A stretch of DNA of 28,187 nucleotides from the IMG/VR virus record IMGVR_UViG_3300008450_000347, positions 1-28,187 of that record, one strand, 5' to 3'. The notes under the pieces are model-generated. The model was not told where the DNA came from. It saw nothing but the letters and a program-made list of their open reading frames with translations, and searched no databases. The stretch is from a virus. Below are positions 7,566-14,502 of this stretch, in pieces (within the stretch, counting starts at the first letter, position 1; every line of letters begins with the position of its first letter). A program made the position numbers and the translations under genes.

Positions 7566-7975
7566 CGAGGCGAGCGCCGCGCTACTTCGAGATGAAGAAC
7601 GTCGGTCTTCCTAGACGCATCCTCGGTAACCCGGACCTTGTCGATCAAGAAGAGCGCGACGAACTAATCCGTCGGACGCTCGCGTCGATGCCTTGGCGGA
7701 TGAGAACCGCGATTGAACTTAGGTACGGGCTCGACAGTCGGCGCAAGCCGCGCACCCTAGATGAAGTCGGCGCGGTGCTTGGGGTCAGCCGCGAGCGAAC
7801 TCGTCAGGTGCTTTCCACGGCAATCCGCGTCGCCTACAACCGCGCGATGGCAGTTGGGCTTGACCTTTGGCTCCCTGGTCGCCACGAGGACGACCGGAGG
7901 AGGTATTGGGACGGGCGACGCTGGAACTATCAGCTCGTGGGCTCTTGCCGACCGCGCGTTCACGCTGGCGACTAG
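7562..7975 (+). CDS. Sigma-70 region-4-like protein, 137 aa
   Basis: Residues 43-93 match sigma-70 region 4: MPWRMRTAIELRYGL, then TLDEVGAVLGVSRERTRQVL, the -35-recognising helix-turn-helix with its typical SRERTRQ recognition helix. Regions 2 and 3 are absent, so it is not a complete sigma factor. It could bind RNA polymerase beta-flap or promoter -35 DNA as a transcription modulator. The C-terminal tail is Trp/Arg-rich. Codons such as CTA, AGA, CTT and ATT are more frequent than in neighbours, hinting at separate origin. The GTG overlaps the previous stop. The TAG shares the palindrome CTAG with the stop of the converging gpF gene. Confidence 0.8.
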   Translation: MTRRAPRYFEMKNVGLPRRILGNPDLVDQEERDELIRRTLASMPWRMRTAIELRYGLDSRRKPRTLDEVGAVLGVSRERTRQVLSTAIRVAYNRAMAVGLDLWLPGRHEDDRRRYWDGRRWNYQLVGSCRPRVHAGD

Positions 7976-8916
7976 GTGAACGATCCGAAAGCGGCAACTC
8001 GGTCGGGCCGTCCGAGGCCGAAACCAGGGTCAGGATGCGCCTTGATCCCGAAGCCCGGCGGGAGAAGCGTGAGCATCTCGCCGTTGCGGATCAGCCCCTC
8101 GCGCTCGGCTTCGTAGACCGTGACTTCATCGACGGCACATAAACACGAAAATCCGAGGGGGGGTGAATATTTCCCCCACAGATGCGAAGTGACCGGCGCG
8201 ATGAGCCCTGCGCACGCTTCGTGGTTCGGGCGCGAGGTCGGCAGGTGCTGCGAGACGAACCGGAAGCCGGGCACGACGGCCATCACGTCGGGATCGCTCG
8301 CCCGCGCCCAGATGCCCGCCGTGTACGCCGTCTGCGCGTTCGTGCGGTAGACCGTGGTCGCGTAGCCCCGCTGCCAGCCCGTGTCCTCGATGATCTGCGA
8401 CACCGGGTCGAACGAGTCCCCGCTCTCCCCCGTGCGGATCGCCTCGCGGATGATCGTCTGGACGCGGTCGGTGACCGCCTTCGTCATCGCGCGGGCGCAG
8501 GCGAATGCGTGCTTCGTCGAGTAGAGCGAGGCGACCTTCCGCCAGTCCCGCTCGACGACGGGCATCCGCGTCGCGATGTCCCGAACCGCCTGCTCGAACT
8601 CGACGCGGGGGAGCATCGGTTGATCCGACGCAATCGCGCTGAGCTTGACCGTCTCGGCGGCGAGCATCTCGCGCCGCTCGTCGGCGGTGCGACGGGCGTG
8701 CGTGGCGATGAGTTGCATCCGCCGCCGCCCGAGGAGATCCGCGAACGCGAGGAGCCGTCCGATCGTCTCCGCCGCCGCGTCCTGCGCGTCCCGGATGAGC
8801 GCCGCGTCGCCGGAGGCAACCGCTCGCTCCATCCGCGCCACGTCCGCGACGAGCGCGGGCGCGGAGCGGTCCATCATCGCGTCCACGTCCTGCGACGGAG
8901 AGCGCGGCGGCGTCAT
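7972..8916 (-). CDS. Head morphogenesis protein, Mu gpF-like
   Basis: This 314-aa protein has the C-terminal Mu F-like domain: YRTNAQTAYTAGIW near residue 185, then RPNHEACAGLI, LWGKYSPPLGFSCLCAV and a final helical tail. Such minor capsid proteins sit at or near the portal and are needed for head assembly. The N-terminal half is helical (ARMERAVASGDAALIRDAQD). The ATG at 8916 overlaps the portal stop as ATGA, so the much longer upstream open frame is not part of the gene. The gene ends in a CTAG shared with the opposing sigma-like gene. A short run of AT-rich codons near 8136-8177 stands out. Confidence 0.85.
   Translation of the reverse strand: MTPPRSPSQDVDAMMDRSAPALVADVARMERAVASGDAALIRDAQDAAAETIGRLLAFADLLGRRRMQLIATHARRTADERREMLAAETVKLSAIASDQPMLPRVEFEQAVRDIATRMPVVERDWRKVASLYSTKHAFACARAMTKAVTDRVQTIIREAIRTGESGDSFDPVSQIIEDTGWQRGYATTVYRTNAQTAYTAGIWARASDPDVMAVVPGFRFVSQHLPTSRPNHEACAGLIAPVTSHLWGKYSPPLGFSCLCAVDEVTVYEAEREGLIRNGEMLTLLPPGFGIKAHPDPGFGLGRPDRVAAFGSFT
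8136..8177. other. AT-rich island with palindromic hairpin inside the gpF gene
   Basis: Five G (8159-8163), a 9-nt interior holding AATATT, and five C (8173-8177) form an inverted repeat. On the minus strand it is followed by a T-rich stretch. The codons used here (AAA, TAT, TCA, TTT, TGT, TTA) are rare in this GC-rich genome. It could be an attenuator, a protein-binding site or chance. Confidence 0.45.
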
Positions 8917-10394
8917 GCCGCCTCGCGAGCCGGGGCGGGCGGGGTGGGGGGCGTCGAGTCCTTCGGCGTGTCGCGCGGAGCGCCGTCCTGCGTGCCCGGC
9001 TTGGGCGGGGCGTCCCCGAACATGTCGCCCCCGAACCCGCCGCCGAAGCCGGAGATCGTCGGCGCGGGGGCCTTGATCTTCGCCTCGTTGTCGGCAGGCT
9101 TCCGGAGCCCGAAGCGGCGGTACGCCTCTTCCTCCGCGATTTCGAGCCCGGCCTTCTGCGCGGACTCGACGACGCGGCCGAACTTCTCGGGGTCTTCGTT
9201 CTCGTCGGCGGTCGAACTGAACGTCCCCGGGGGCACACCGAGGAGCCCGAGCGCCGCCCACGCGGGCTCGTTCTGCGCGTCGATCATGCGGACGAGACGG
9301 CGGGTCAGGACGTTGTCGAGGCGCATCCGGGACCGGTCGAGGAGATCGTCCGTCGTCTCCCCCTCTTCGCCCGCCCGCGCCGCGCTGCCCACGTCCTCGG
9401 CGTGACCGGTCGGGAGGACGGAGCCGAGAATGAGGCGCGTGATGTTCGCGTTGATCTCCGCGAGCCGCGCCCCGTAGGCGTCCTGCCCCGCGCTGCCCGG
9501 CTGGAGGATCTTGACCTCGTCCCGCTTGTCGTGGACGTATAGCCCGTTGTCTCGCATCCGCGCGGCGGCGGCGTAATGCTCGGCGGCGATATCCTCGTTC
9601 GTCTGCGTCGGCGTGCCGGTCCCCTCGTGAGAGACGCCGATGTCCGTGATGCCCTGGGACCACTTCTCGAAGCCCATGAGCCCGATCCGGTTGATGACGC
9701 CCTTGCGCCAGACCTGATCGTAGAGCGGCTCGTCGAGTCCGCGCCCGTAGCCCTTCCGGTCGATCGTGTCCTCGCCGACGACAAGCAGGATGAGGCACTC
9801 GGGATGGATGATCGGCAGGTGCCGCCCCGTCGCGAGCGTCGCGAGGTACGGGCGGACGACGATCTCCGGGTTCGCCGCGCCGAGGCGGGGGAGGACTTCC
9901 GCCTTGAGAACGACCTGCTTGATGTCGAGCGGACGGAGGGCGGTCGGCGTCCAGAACTCCGCGATGCGCCCCGCGTGTGCGCTCCATTCGCGCCGACCCT
10001 CGATCCAGACGGGCGAGTACCCCCACATGTCCGCGTGCGCCAGATGGGCGCGTCCGTCGTCGAGCGTGTCCACGCCTCGCAGCATCGACTCGATGATCTT
10101 CGACTTCATCGCCGCTTCGGGCGAGCCGTTCGCCGGGTCGATGCGCCACGTCTTCCGCACGACCTTCGCGAGCCGCTGTTCCCACGCCGGGCGGACGGCG
10201 TCGTCGCGCATGAGCGTCGTCCAGACGTTCGGGTCGCGCAGCCGCGCCGCGTCGGGATCGTAGAGGTACGGTGCCCCGGATCGGTAGATCGCGGAGCCTA
10301 TCGACATGTACGTCGTCGGGTACGGGTTCGCCGCGAGCCATGCCGCGTTCACGCCGCCCCAGGAGCCGCGCTCGCCGTTCGTCGTGTCACTCAC
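8913..10394 (-). CDS. Portal protein, DUF935 / Mu gp29-like
   Basis: This 493-aa protein matches the Mu gp29-like (DUF935) portal family in length, order and pattern: an N-terminal linker, then VWTTLMRDDAVRPAWEQR, a long middle domain, and the typical GRGLDEPLYDQVWRKGVINR followed by GLMGFEKW. The dodecameric portal forms the DNA channel at the head vertex and docks terminase. The C-terminal ~70 residues are Gly/Pro-rich and likely disordered. The GTG start (10394) overlaps the terminase stop by 8 nt; GAGAGGCGG lies upstream. The stop overlaps the gpF start (ATGA). Confidence 0.87.
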   Translation of the reverse strand: MSDTTNGERGSWGGVNAAWLAANPYPTTYMSIGSAIYRSGAPYLYDPDAARLRDPNVWTTLMRDDAVRPAWEQRLAKVVRKTWRIDPANGSPEAAMKSKIIESMLRGVDTLDDGRAHLAHADMWGYSPVWIEGRREWSAHAGRIAEFWTPTALRPLDIKQVVLKAEVLPRLGAANPEIVVRPYLATLATGRHLPIIHPECLILLVVGEDTIDRKGYGRGLDEPLYDQVWRKGVINRIGLMGFEKWSQGITDIGVSHEGTGTPTQTNEDIAAEHYAAAARMRDNGLYVHDKRDEVKILQPGSAGQDAYGARLAEINANITRLILGSVLPTGHAEDVGSAARAGEEGETTDDLLDRSRMRLDNVLTRRLVRMIDAQNEPAWAALGLLGVPPGTFSSTADENEDPEKFGRVVESAQKAGLEIAEEEAYRRFGLRKPADNEAKIKAPAPTISGFGGGFGGDMFGDAPPKPGTQDGAPRDTPKDSTPPTPPAPAREAA

Positions 10395-11940
10395 CGATGC
10401 CGCCTCTCGTCAGCTCGTCGCCAAAGCCGGGGTAGCGCCTCGAAAGGCTCCGCCTCGGCAGGGAAACGCGCGGGTCCGCGCCGACAAGCTCGGGTTCGTC
10501 CCGGTCACGCGGCGGCGGAGCGTCTCTCGGCTCCGCGCCCGACACGATACCACGGGAGCCGGGCGTAAGCCACGGCCACCGCGTCCCTTGGCACAGTTCC
10601 GCGAACGCGCCGGAGGAGGAGTCGGCTTGGTCGTCGTGAGCGCCGCCCGCGAACGCAACCTCCAGTTCGTCGAACCACGGACCGTTCCACGCGGCGCGTA
10701 CGATCGACACGTTCCCGGCTTGGCATTGGGCGGCGAACGGGCGGAAGCGCGTCTCCTTCGCGCCCGTGGACGGCTTGAACGTGACCGACCATCCGGCGAG
10801 GCGGCGCGTGAGGTAGCTCGCGTACATCTCGCCGTTCGATCCCGGCTCCTTCTCCACGACGATCGGCACGCCCCGCCCGTCCATCGTCGCGCATCGGATG
10901 ATCGCGTCGTCCACGTCCTGAGCGGTGCCCCGGAGGCGCTCGACGTGTTCAACGACGTACCGCTCCTCGCGCGTCCGCATCCCGAGCGTGCCCACGGCGT
11001 AGTCCCGGTCCATGGACTTGAGCCGTCCGGGGCGCGTCTTTGACGCCGCGAGATCCCAATAGCGCACCCTGGCAGAGTGCAGGGCGGGAGGAACGTCGAT
11101 CGTCTGGACCCAGGATCGGTTGAACAACCCGGACCCCTCGCGCAGCGGCTTCGCGTCGTATGCAGCCGCCCAGATGGCGGGAAGCATTGCGTTCTGCCCG
11201 TCGCCGTTCGGACCGTCGCGCCAACTGATCCACTCGGCGGCGGGGTGCAAGTCCTCGCAAAGAACCTCGCCCGGGGCGCGTCCCATCGGGTCGTCCTCGC
11301 GGGCAAACGCGGGGAGGACGATGGAGTCCCATCCACCGCCCCGGATGAACTCTCCGAACAGGTCGTCATCGTGCCAGCGAGTGTTGATGCCCCAGATGTT
11401 GCCACGCTTCGCGAGACGCCCAACAAGAACGGCGTAGAACGCCTCCTTCACCTTCTGCCGATGCGACGCGCTGAAAGCCTCGTCCGCGTTCATGTAAAGG
11501 TCGTCGATGATGATGTCCGTGTATCCCCAGCCGTTGATCGTGCCGGTGATGCCCGCCGCCATGCAGTAGCCGCCAGCGGTCGTTTCGAATAGGTCTTCTG
11601 TTCGCTTCCCGAGCTTCGTCCGTAGCCCGTTCTCCTCGCTCGCGAAGAGGTCGCGGTTCGCGCGGACGGATCGAGCGGCGAGGGACGCGGAGTAGCTGAC
11701 CACGAGGATGCGCCGCGTCGGGTCTAGTTCGAGCATCCACGCCGCCATCCATTGCGCGAATAGGAGGGACTTACCGCATTGAAATGGCATGGAGACAAGG
11801 AGCCGCACGCCCCGGCGCGAGTAGGCGTCCGCGATCCGGTTGGATAGAAACCGGATGTGGGGGTAGCGGATGAACGTGCCGCGAGACAGCTTCTCAGCGA
11901 AGCGGGCCGGGTCGGCAAGGTGAGCGGGCGGGAACTGCAC
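10387..11940 (-). CDS. Terminase large subunit (ATPase-nuclease)
   Basis: This is the DNA-packaging motor. From the GTG at 11940 it is 517 aa: Walker A MPFQCGKS (51-58), Walker B DIIIDDLY (142-149) and the coupling motif GINTRWH (184-190) form the ATPase. RYWDLAAS (293-300), VEKEPGS (362-368) and HDDQAD (435-440) supply the acidic residues of the RNase H-like nuclease. In most terminases the Walker A has Arg where this one has Gln54. A TTG at 11970 would add 10 residues but lies in the tail of a terminator hairpin. The GTG has a TAGACT box 7 nt upstream and no SD, so a leaderless start is likelier. The gene overlaps the portal by 8 nt. Confidence 0.9.
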   Translation of the reverse strand: MQFPPAHLADPARFAEKLSRGTFIRYPHIRFLSNRIADAYSRRGVRLLVSMPFQCGKSLLFAQWMAAWMLELDPTRRILVVSYSASLAARSVRANRDLFASEENGLRTKLGKRTEDLFETTAGGYCMAAGITGTINGWGYTDIIIDDLYMNADEAFSASHRQKVKEAFYAVLVGRLAKRGNIWGINTRWHDDDLFGEFIRGGGWDSIVLPAFAREDDPMGRAPGEVLCEDLHPAAEWISWRDGPNGDGQNAMLPAIWAAAYDAKPLREGSGLFNRSWVQTIDVPPALHSARVRYWDLAASKTRPGRLKSMDRDYAVGTLGMRTREERYVVEHVERLRGTAQDVDDAIIRCATMDGRGVPIVVEKEPGSNGEMYASYLTRRLAGWSVTFKPSTGAKETRFRPFAAQCQAGNVSIVRAAWNGPWFDELEVAFAGGAHDDQADSSSGAFAELCQGTRWPWLTPGSRGIVSGAEPRDAPPPRDRDEPELVGADPRVSLPRRSLSRRYPGFGDELTRGGIGE

Positions 11941-11947
11941 GCCCGGA

Positions 11948-11976
11948 AGTCTACCCGACGCCCCCGCCAACGAAAG
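11948..11976 (-). promoter_or_regulatory. Candidate leaderless late promoter before the terminase
   Basis: On the minus strand TAGACT (11948-11953) lies 7 nt before the terminase GTG. The -35 region is weak (TTTCGT or CTTTCG at 16-17 nt) and overlaps the terminator tail, so an activator or alternative sigma may be needed. The same -10 hexamer occurs in the promoter of the plus-strand cassette. Confidence 0.35.
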
Positions 11977-11998
11977 CGCCCGAGCCGGAGCCCGGGCG
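11966..11998 (-). terminator. Intrinsic terminator before the terminase gene
   Basis: On the minus strand CGCCCGGGC (11990-11998), loop TCCG, and GCTCGGGCG (11977-11985) form a 9-bp stem with one G-U pair, followed by CTTTCGTT. It lies 24 nt after the stop of the 12022-12174 gene and would separate the small-gene operon from the late operon. Confidence 0.6.
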
Positions 11999-12021
11999 TT
12001 CGTGCCGTTCGCGCGGGGAGC

Positions 12022-12174
12022 CTACGCGGGCGGGGGGTTTTCCCATGTACGCGACTTCTTCCGCGCCCGGGCCTCCCGCCTCGCCCGGTTCCGGGCCTCG
12101 CGGTTCTTCTCCTCGTGACGGGCGCGGGCGCGGCGGAGCGGCTCCGGGTCGTGTCCGCATTGGGGGCACTTCAT
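12022..12174 (-). CDS. Small zinc-ribbon basic protein, 50 aa
   Basis: The ATG at 12174 overlaps the previous stop (ATGA). The protein starts with CPQCGH, a half zinc knuckle, followed by a long Arg/Glu-rich helix (residues 14-42) ending in Pro. The basic helix suggests RNA or DNA contact. It is the last gene before the terminator. Confidence 0.7.
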   Translation of the reverse strand: MKCPQCGHDPEPLRRARARHEEKNREARNRARREARARKKSRTWENPPPA

Positions 12175-12398
12175 GACGACACCGGGCGCACAGGTCCGAC
12201 CCTGCCGAACTTGGGAGGAGGGATGACGGGTCCGAGAGCCCTGCAGTCCTCGCAGTACCATCGCCACTCGACGCGCGGGCGAACGCTGCCCGTGCTGAGC
12301 GTGACCGGGTTCGCGCCGCGATGATCGCAGGCGACCTGCCGGGCGTCGTGTTCGCACCCAGCGGGGAACGTGTACCACTTCTTGCCGCCGTCGGTCAC
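12171..12398 (-). CDS. Small cysteine-containing hypothetical protein, 75 aa
   Basis: The GTG at 12398 overlaps the upstream stop (GTGA) and the stop overlaps the next start (ATGA). It has His/Cys residues spaced as AGCEHD, VACDH and YCEDC, consistent with one zinc site in a beta-rich fold, followed by a Pro-rich tail. No recognised family. Confidence 0.7.
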   Translation of the reverse strand: MTDGGKKWYTFPAGCEHDARQVACDHRGANPVTLSTGSVRPRVEWRWYCEDCRALGPVIPPPKFGRVGPVRPVSS

Positions 12399-12691
12399 CG
12401 TCCACCCCCCGCCGCCCAAACGCCCACGGCGACGATGGCGAACAGGAGCCCCGCGACGATCAGGAGCCGGACGACCCCGTCCCCGTCGTCCACCACGTCC
12501 TCCGGCTCCCGCCCCTGCCCGCCCTCGACCACGGCAAGCGGGCTCTCCTCGCCGTGCAGCGCGGCGCCGGCGACGTTCGGGAGCGGCACCGGGAGCCCGC
12601 AGAACTCGCACCGCTCGTCCCCGGTCCAGGGGTCGCGGATGGTGATCCGGGAGGCGCAGCACGCGCCGATCTTCGACAGGGGGGCGGTCAT
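12395..12691 (-). CDS. Zinc-knuckle protein with C-terminal membrane helix, 98 aa
   Basis: The ATG at 12691 overlaps the upstream stop (ATGA). The N-terminus has IGACCAS and CEFCG, a four-Cys zinc site. An acidic linker follows, and then a single hydrophobic helix (LLIVAGLLFAIVAVGVWAAG) at the very C-terminus, a tail-anchor layout with the zinc domain in the cytoplasm. Coupling of a metal-binding head to a membrane anchor is unusual. Function is unknown. Confidence 0.7.
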   Translation of the reverse strand: MTAPLSKIGACCASRITIRDPWTGDERCEFCGLPVPLPNVAGAALHGEESPLAVVEGGQGREPEDVVDDGDGVVRLLIVAGLLFAIVAVGVWAAGGGR

Positions 12692-12939
12692 CGGGCACCC
12701 GCCTTCCGGGAGTCGTCCCATCCCAGCGCGTCGGCGTAATCCGCATCGCAGACCGCCTTGCGGTCCCAGCCCGGCAAGTCCGCCGCCGAGAACACGTCCG
12801 CCCACGTCGTCTCGTCGTCGTCCGTCGCCAGCCCGTGCGGGTTGAAGACGATCGGCTCCATCGGTCCAGCGCCGGGCATCGCGTCCCGGAGTCCGCCGAC
12901 GATCCACGCTCGCGCCCGCTCCCGTGTCATCTTCGCCAT
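12688..12939 (-). CDS. Hypothetical acidic protein, 83 aa
   Basis: The ATG at 12939 has a strong GAGGAGAG SD. The first 20 residues form a basic helix (RERARAWIVGGLRDAM). The rest is acidic with several Asp and Trp (TDDDETTWADVFSAADLPGW). It leads the ATGA-coupled four-gene run ending at the terminator. Family not recognised. Confidence 0.72.
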   Translation of the reverse strand: MAKMTRERARAWIVGGLRDAMPGAGPMEPIVFNPHGLATDDDETTWADVFSAADLPGWDRKAVCDADYADALGWDDSRKAGAR

Positions 12940-13001
12940 CGTTCTCTCTCCTCGCGGCTCCCGCCGCCTTCCTCCGCCCCCGCCGAAGTGACGGGGAGCA
13001 A

Positions 13002-13277
13002 TCACGCCGCGCTGATGTGCGCGAGCGAGATGCAAACCTCACCCTTGCCGTGACGCACCCAAGCGCCGTTCGCGGTCGCGCGGAACCACCCCGCGTGCTT
13101 CGCCGTGTACTTCGTCGAGCGCGTCATCGTCGTGACGTAGACCGAGCGGCCCTCGGTAAGCCGGGCGACGATCCAAGCGACCATCCGCTTGTTCGTCTGC
13201 CAGGAAGCGAAACGCCCGCGCTTCATCGCCGCGTTGCTGGTCGTCGTCTTCCGCGTGGCCGTCGTCGTGTTCGTCAT
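13002..13277 (-). CDS. Hypothetical basic protein from a leaderless start, 91 aa
   Basis: The ATG at 13277 lacks an SD but lies 6 nt downstream of a good -10 box, so it is probably translated from a leaderless mRNA. The protein is basic and Thr-rich at the N-terminus (TNTTTATRKTTTSNAAMKRG). A small alpha-beta domain follows, with QTNKRMVAWIVARLTEG, paired strands SVYVTTMTR and AWVRHGKGEVCIS. It could bind nucleic acid. There is no named family. Confidence 0.72.
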   Translation of the reverse strand: MTNTTTATRKTTTSNAAMKRGRFASWQTNKRMVAWIVARLTEGRSVYVTTMTRSTKYTAKHAGWFRATANGAWVRHGKGEVCISLAHISAA

Positions 13278-13283
13278 GCCCAA

Positions 13284-13311
13284 AGGATACGATATCGGGA
13301 CGCGGATGCAA
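13284..13311 (-). promoter_or_regulatory. Sigma70-type promoter giving a leaderless mRNA
   Basis: On the minus strand TTGCAT (13306-13311), a 16-nt spacer and TATCCT (13284-13289) lie 6 nt before the ATG at 13277. The predicted start of transcription coincides with the start codon. This is the best -35/-10 pair of the three leaderless candidates. The rest of the 13278-13454 gap holds an AT-rich patch with CTCCG repeated 14 bp apart and no gene. Confidence 0.6.
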
Positions 13312-13454
13312 GGGGGTTCCGGAGATTTATTTTCGGAGGCGGCGCGGATGAAATCGGGAGCCTGCCCCCCGGCGAAAACTTGCTGACGATCCGGCAGCCG
13401 CGCTATGAGGGAACCTACGGAGGGTGTCGAGCCGAAGGCGAGTAGCTGAACCCG

Positions 13455-14069
13455 CTATGCGTCCGCCCGCTTCGCCGCCGCCGCCTCCATGCGGTCCAGC
13501 AGTTCCCGGTACAGCCGCGACGCCTCCGGGTCGCTCGCTATCGTCGCCGCGAGGTCGTGCGCGCTCGGGCCGGATGTCGCCTGCGCGATGGCGGCGACGT
13601 TGACCGTCGTCGAGCCCTTGCCGCCGAGGATGCCCGCCGCCTCAAGCGCCACCTTCGACGACGCCAGCGCCACGCGAGCCGCGTCCGCGTGCATCGGCGT
13701 CTCGAACGTGCGGACCTTCACGAACTGGCTCACGGTCGTTGCCGCGTCGGTCACCGTCTCCGCGAGAGACAGCGCCGCCTCCGCGCGAGCCCGCTCCCAC
13801 TCCGGGAGGGCGCACCGCTCGCAGAACCGACGGAACATGTCGAGCGCCTTCGCCGGGGCGAGCGACGCGGCTCCGCGATGCGCCTTGTAACCGTAGTCCG
13901 GGTGCGTCGCCACGGTCACGAAAGCCGCGAGCGGAGCGGCTCCGGAGGCTCGCAGCTTGCGCCACTCCGTGAGCCTAAGCGCGTCGAAGCTGGACAGCCT
14001 CGTGCCCGCGCGCGCGGACGCAAGGGCTTTGCCGTAACTGCCTTCGGAGACGAGCGCCATCGGGCTCAT
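13455..14069 (-). CDS. Possible terminase small subunit, 204 aa
   Basis: The ATG at 14069 overlaps the previous stop (ATGA); a second ATG at 14060 is possible. The protein is almost all helical. Its C-terminal half (ARVALASSKVALEAAGILGG followed by STTVNVAAIAQ) resembles the end of many phage small terminases, where an oligomerising helix is followed by a GG-x-TVNV strand. Upstream of TerL is the expected place, though five small genes intervene. If correct, it would recognise the packaging site and load TerL. The DNA-binding HTH is not obvious, so this is a tentative call. Confidence 0.5.
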   Translation of the reverse strand: MSPMALVSEGSYGKALASARAGTRLSSFDALRLTEWRKLRASGAAPLAAFVTVATHPDYGYKAHRGAASLAPAKALDMFRRFCERCALPEWERARAEAALSLAETVTDAATTVSQFVKVRTFETPMHADAARVALASSKVALEAAGILGGKGSTTVNVAAIAQATSGPSAHDLAATIASDPEASRLYRELLDRMEAAAAKRADA

Positions 14070-14305
14070 GGCTCCGATCCTACCGCGCCGGGGGCGTCAA
14101 CGGTAGCGCGGCGTCCGGCTGGGCAAGCGCATGTGATCGCGGCGATGGTGCATCTGCGCCACCTTGCGACCCCAAGGCAGGCGTCATCGGCTCCGCAGGA
14201 TGGGCAGACTACGGAATGCTGATCGTAGCTCCCGACCTTGAGCGCCCGAGCCTCGAACGCGATGCGGATCAAGTCGTGCCCCACACCGTCAATCGCCGCC
14301 TTCAT
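14066..14305 (-). CDS. Small zinc-ribbon-like protein, 79 aa
   Basis: ATGA overlaps at both ends define the gene. A short helix (GHDLIRIAFEARALKVG) is followed by CPSCGADDAC and a later CACP, a four-cysteine arrangement that could hold zinc. The last 20 residues are Pro/Gly-rich. No family. Confidence 0.7.
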   Translation of the reverse strand: MKAAIDGVGHDLIRIAFEARALKVGSYDQHSVVCPSCGADDACLGVARWRRCTIAAITCACPAGRRATVDAPGAVGSEP

Positions 14306-14502
14306 CCGAACAGCCCTCCCTGCTTCGCGTCCCGCGCCGCCGCGAGCTTCGCCCGGTGGATCGCCACGACGACGGCTTCGCACCCGACGAACTCGGACGC
14401 AGCCGCCTCCTCCGCCTGCGAGCGGGGCATCCGGGCTTCGAACTCGCGGACGGCGGCGCGTTCGGTCCATGCGGCGATGACCTCGGCGTCCGGGCGCGTC
14501 AC
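14302..14502 (-). CDS. Small helical protein ending in a clamp-like QGGLFG motif, 66 aa
   Basis: The GTG at 14502 overlaps the upstream stop (GTGA). The protein is one long Ala/Glu/Arg helical stretch, with ARMPRSQAEEAAASEFVGCE in the middle, ending AARDAKQGGLFG. The last residues resemble the QxxLF peptide by which proteins dock on the beta sliding clamp. That reading is inference from six residues. No other domain is visible. Confidence 0.68.
   Translation of the reverse strand: MTRPDAEVIAAWTERAAVREFEARMPRSQAEEAAASEFVGCEAVVVAIHRAKLAAARDAKQGGLFG

Noticed and set aside
8917-10341. Upstream extension of the gpF open frame to 789 aa
   Set aside because: The region is the portal gene in another frame; the ATGA overlap at 8913-8916 marks the true gpF start.
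11941-11970. TTG at 11970 as the terminase start
   Set aside because: It lies within the U-rich tail of the terminator and has no SD; the GTG at 11940 with a TANNNT box is better placed.
13380-13409. Rightward promoter TTGCTG-18-TATGAG
   Set aside because: No rightward gene follows; the only downstream frame is 14 codons, so it is probably chance.
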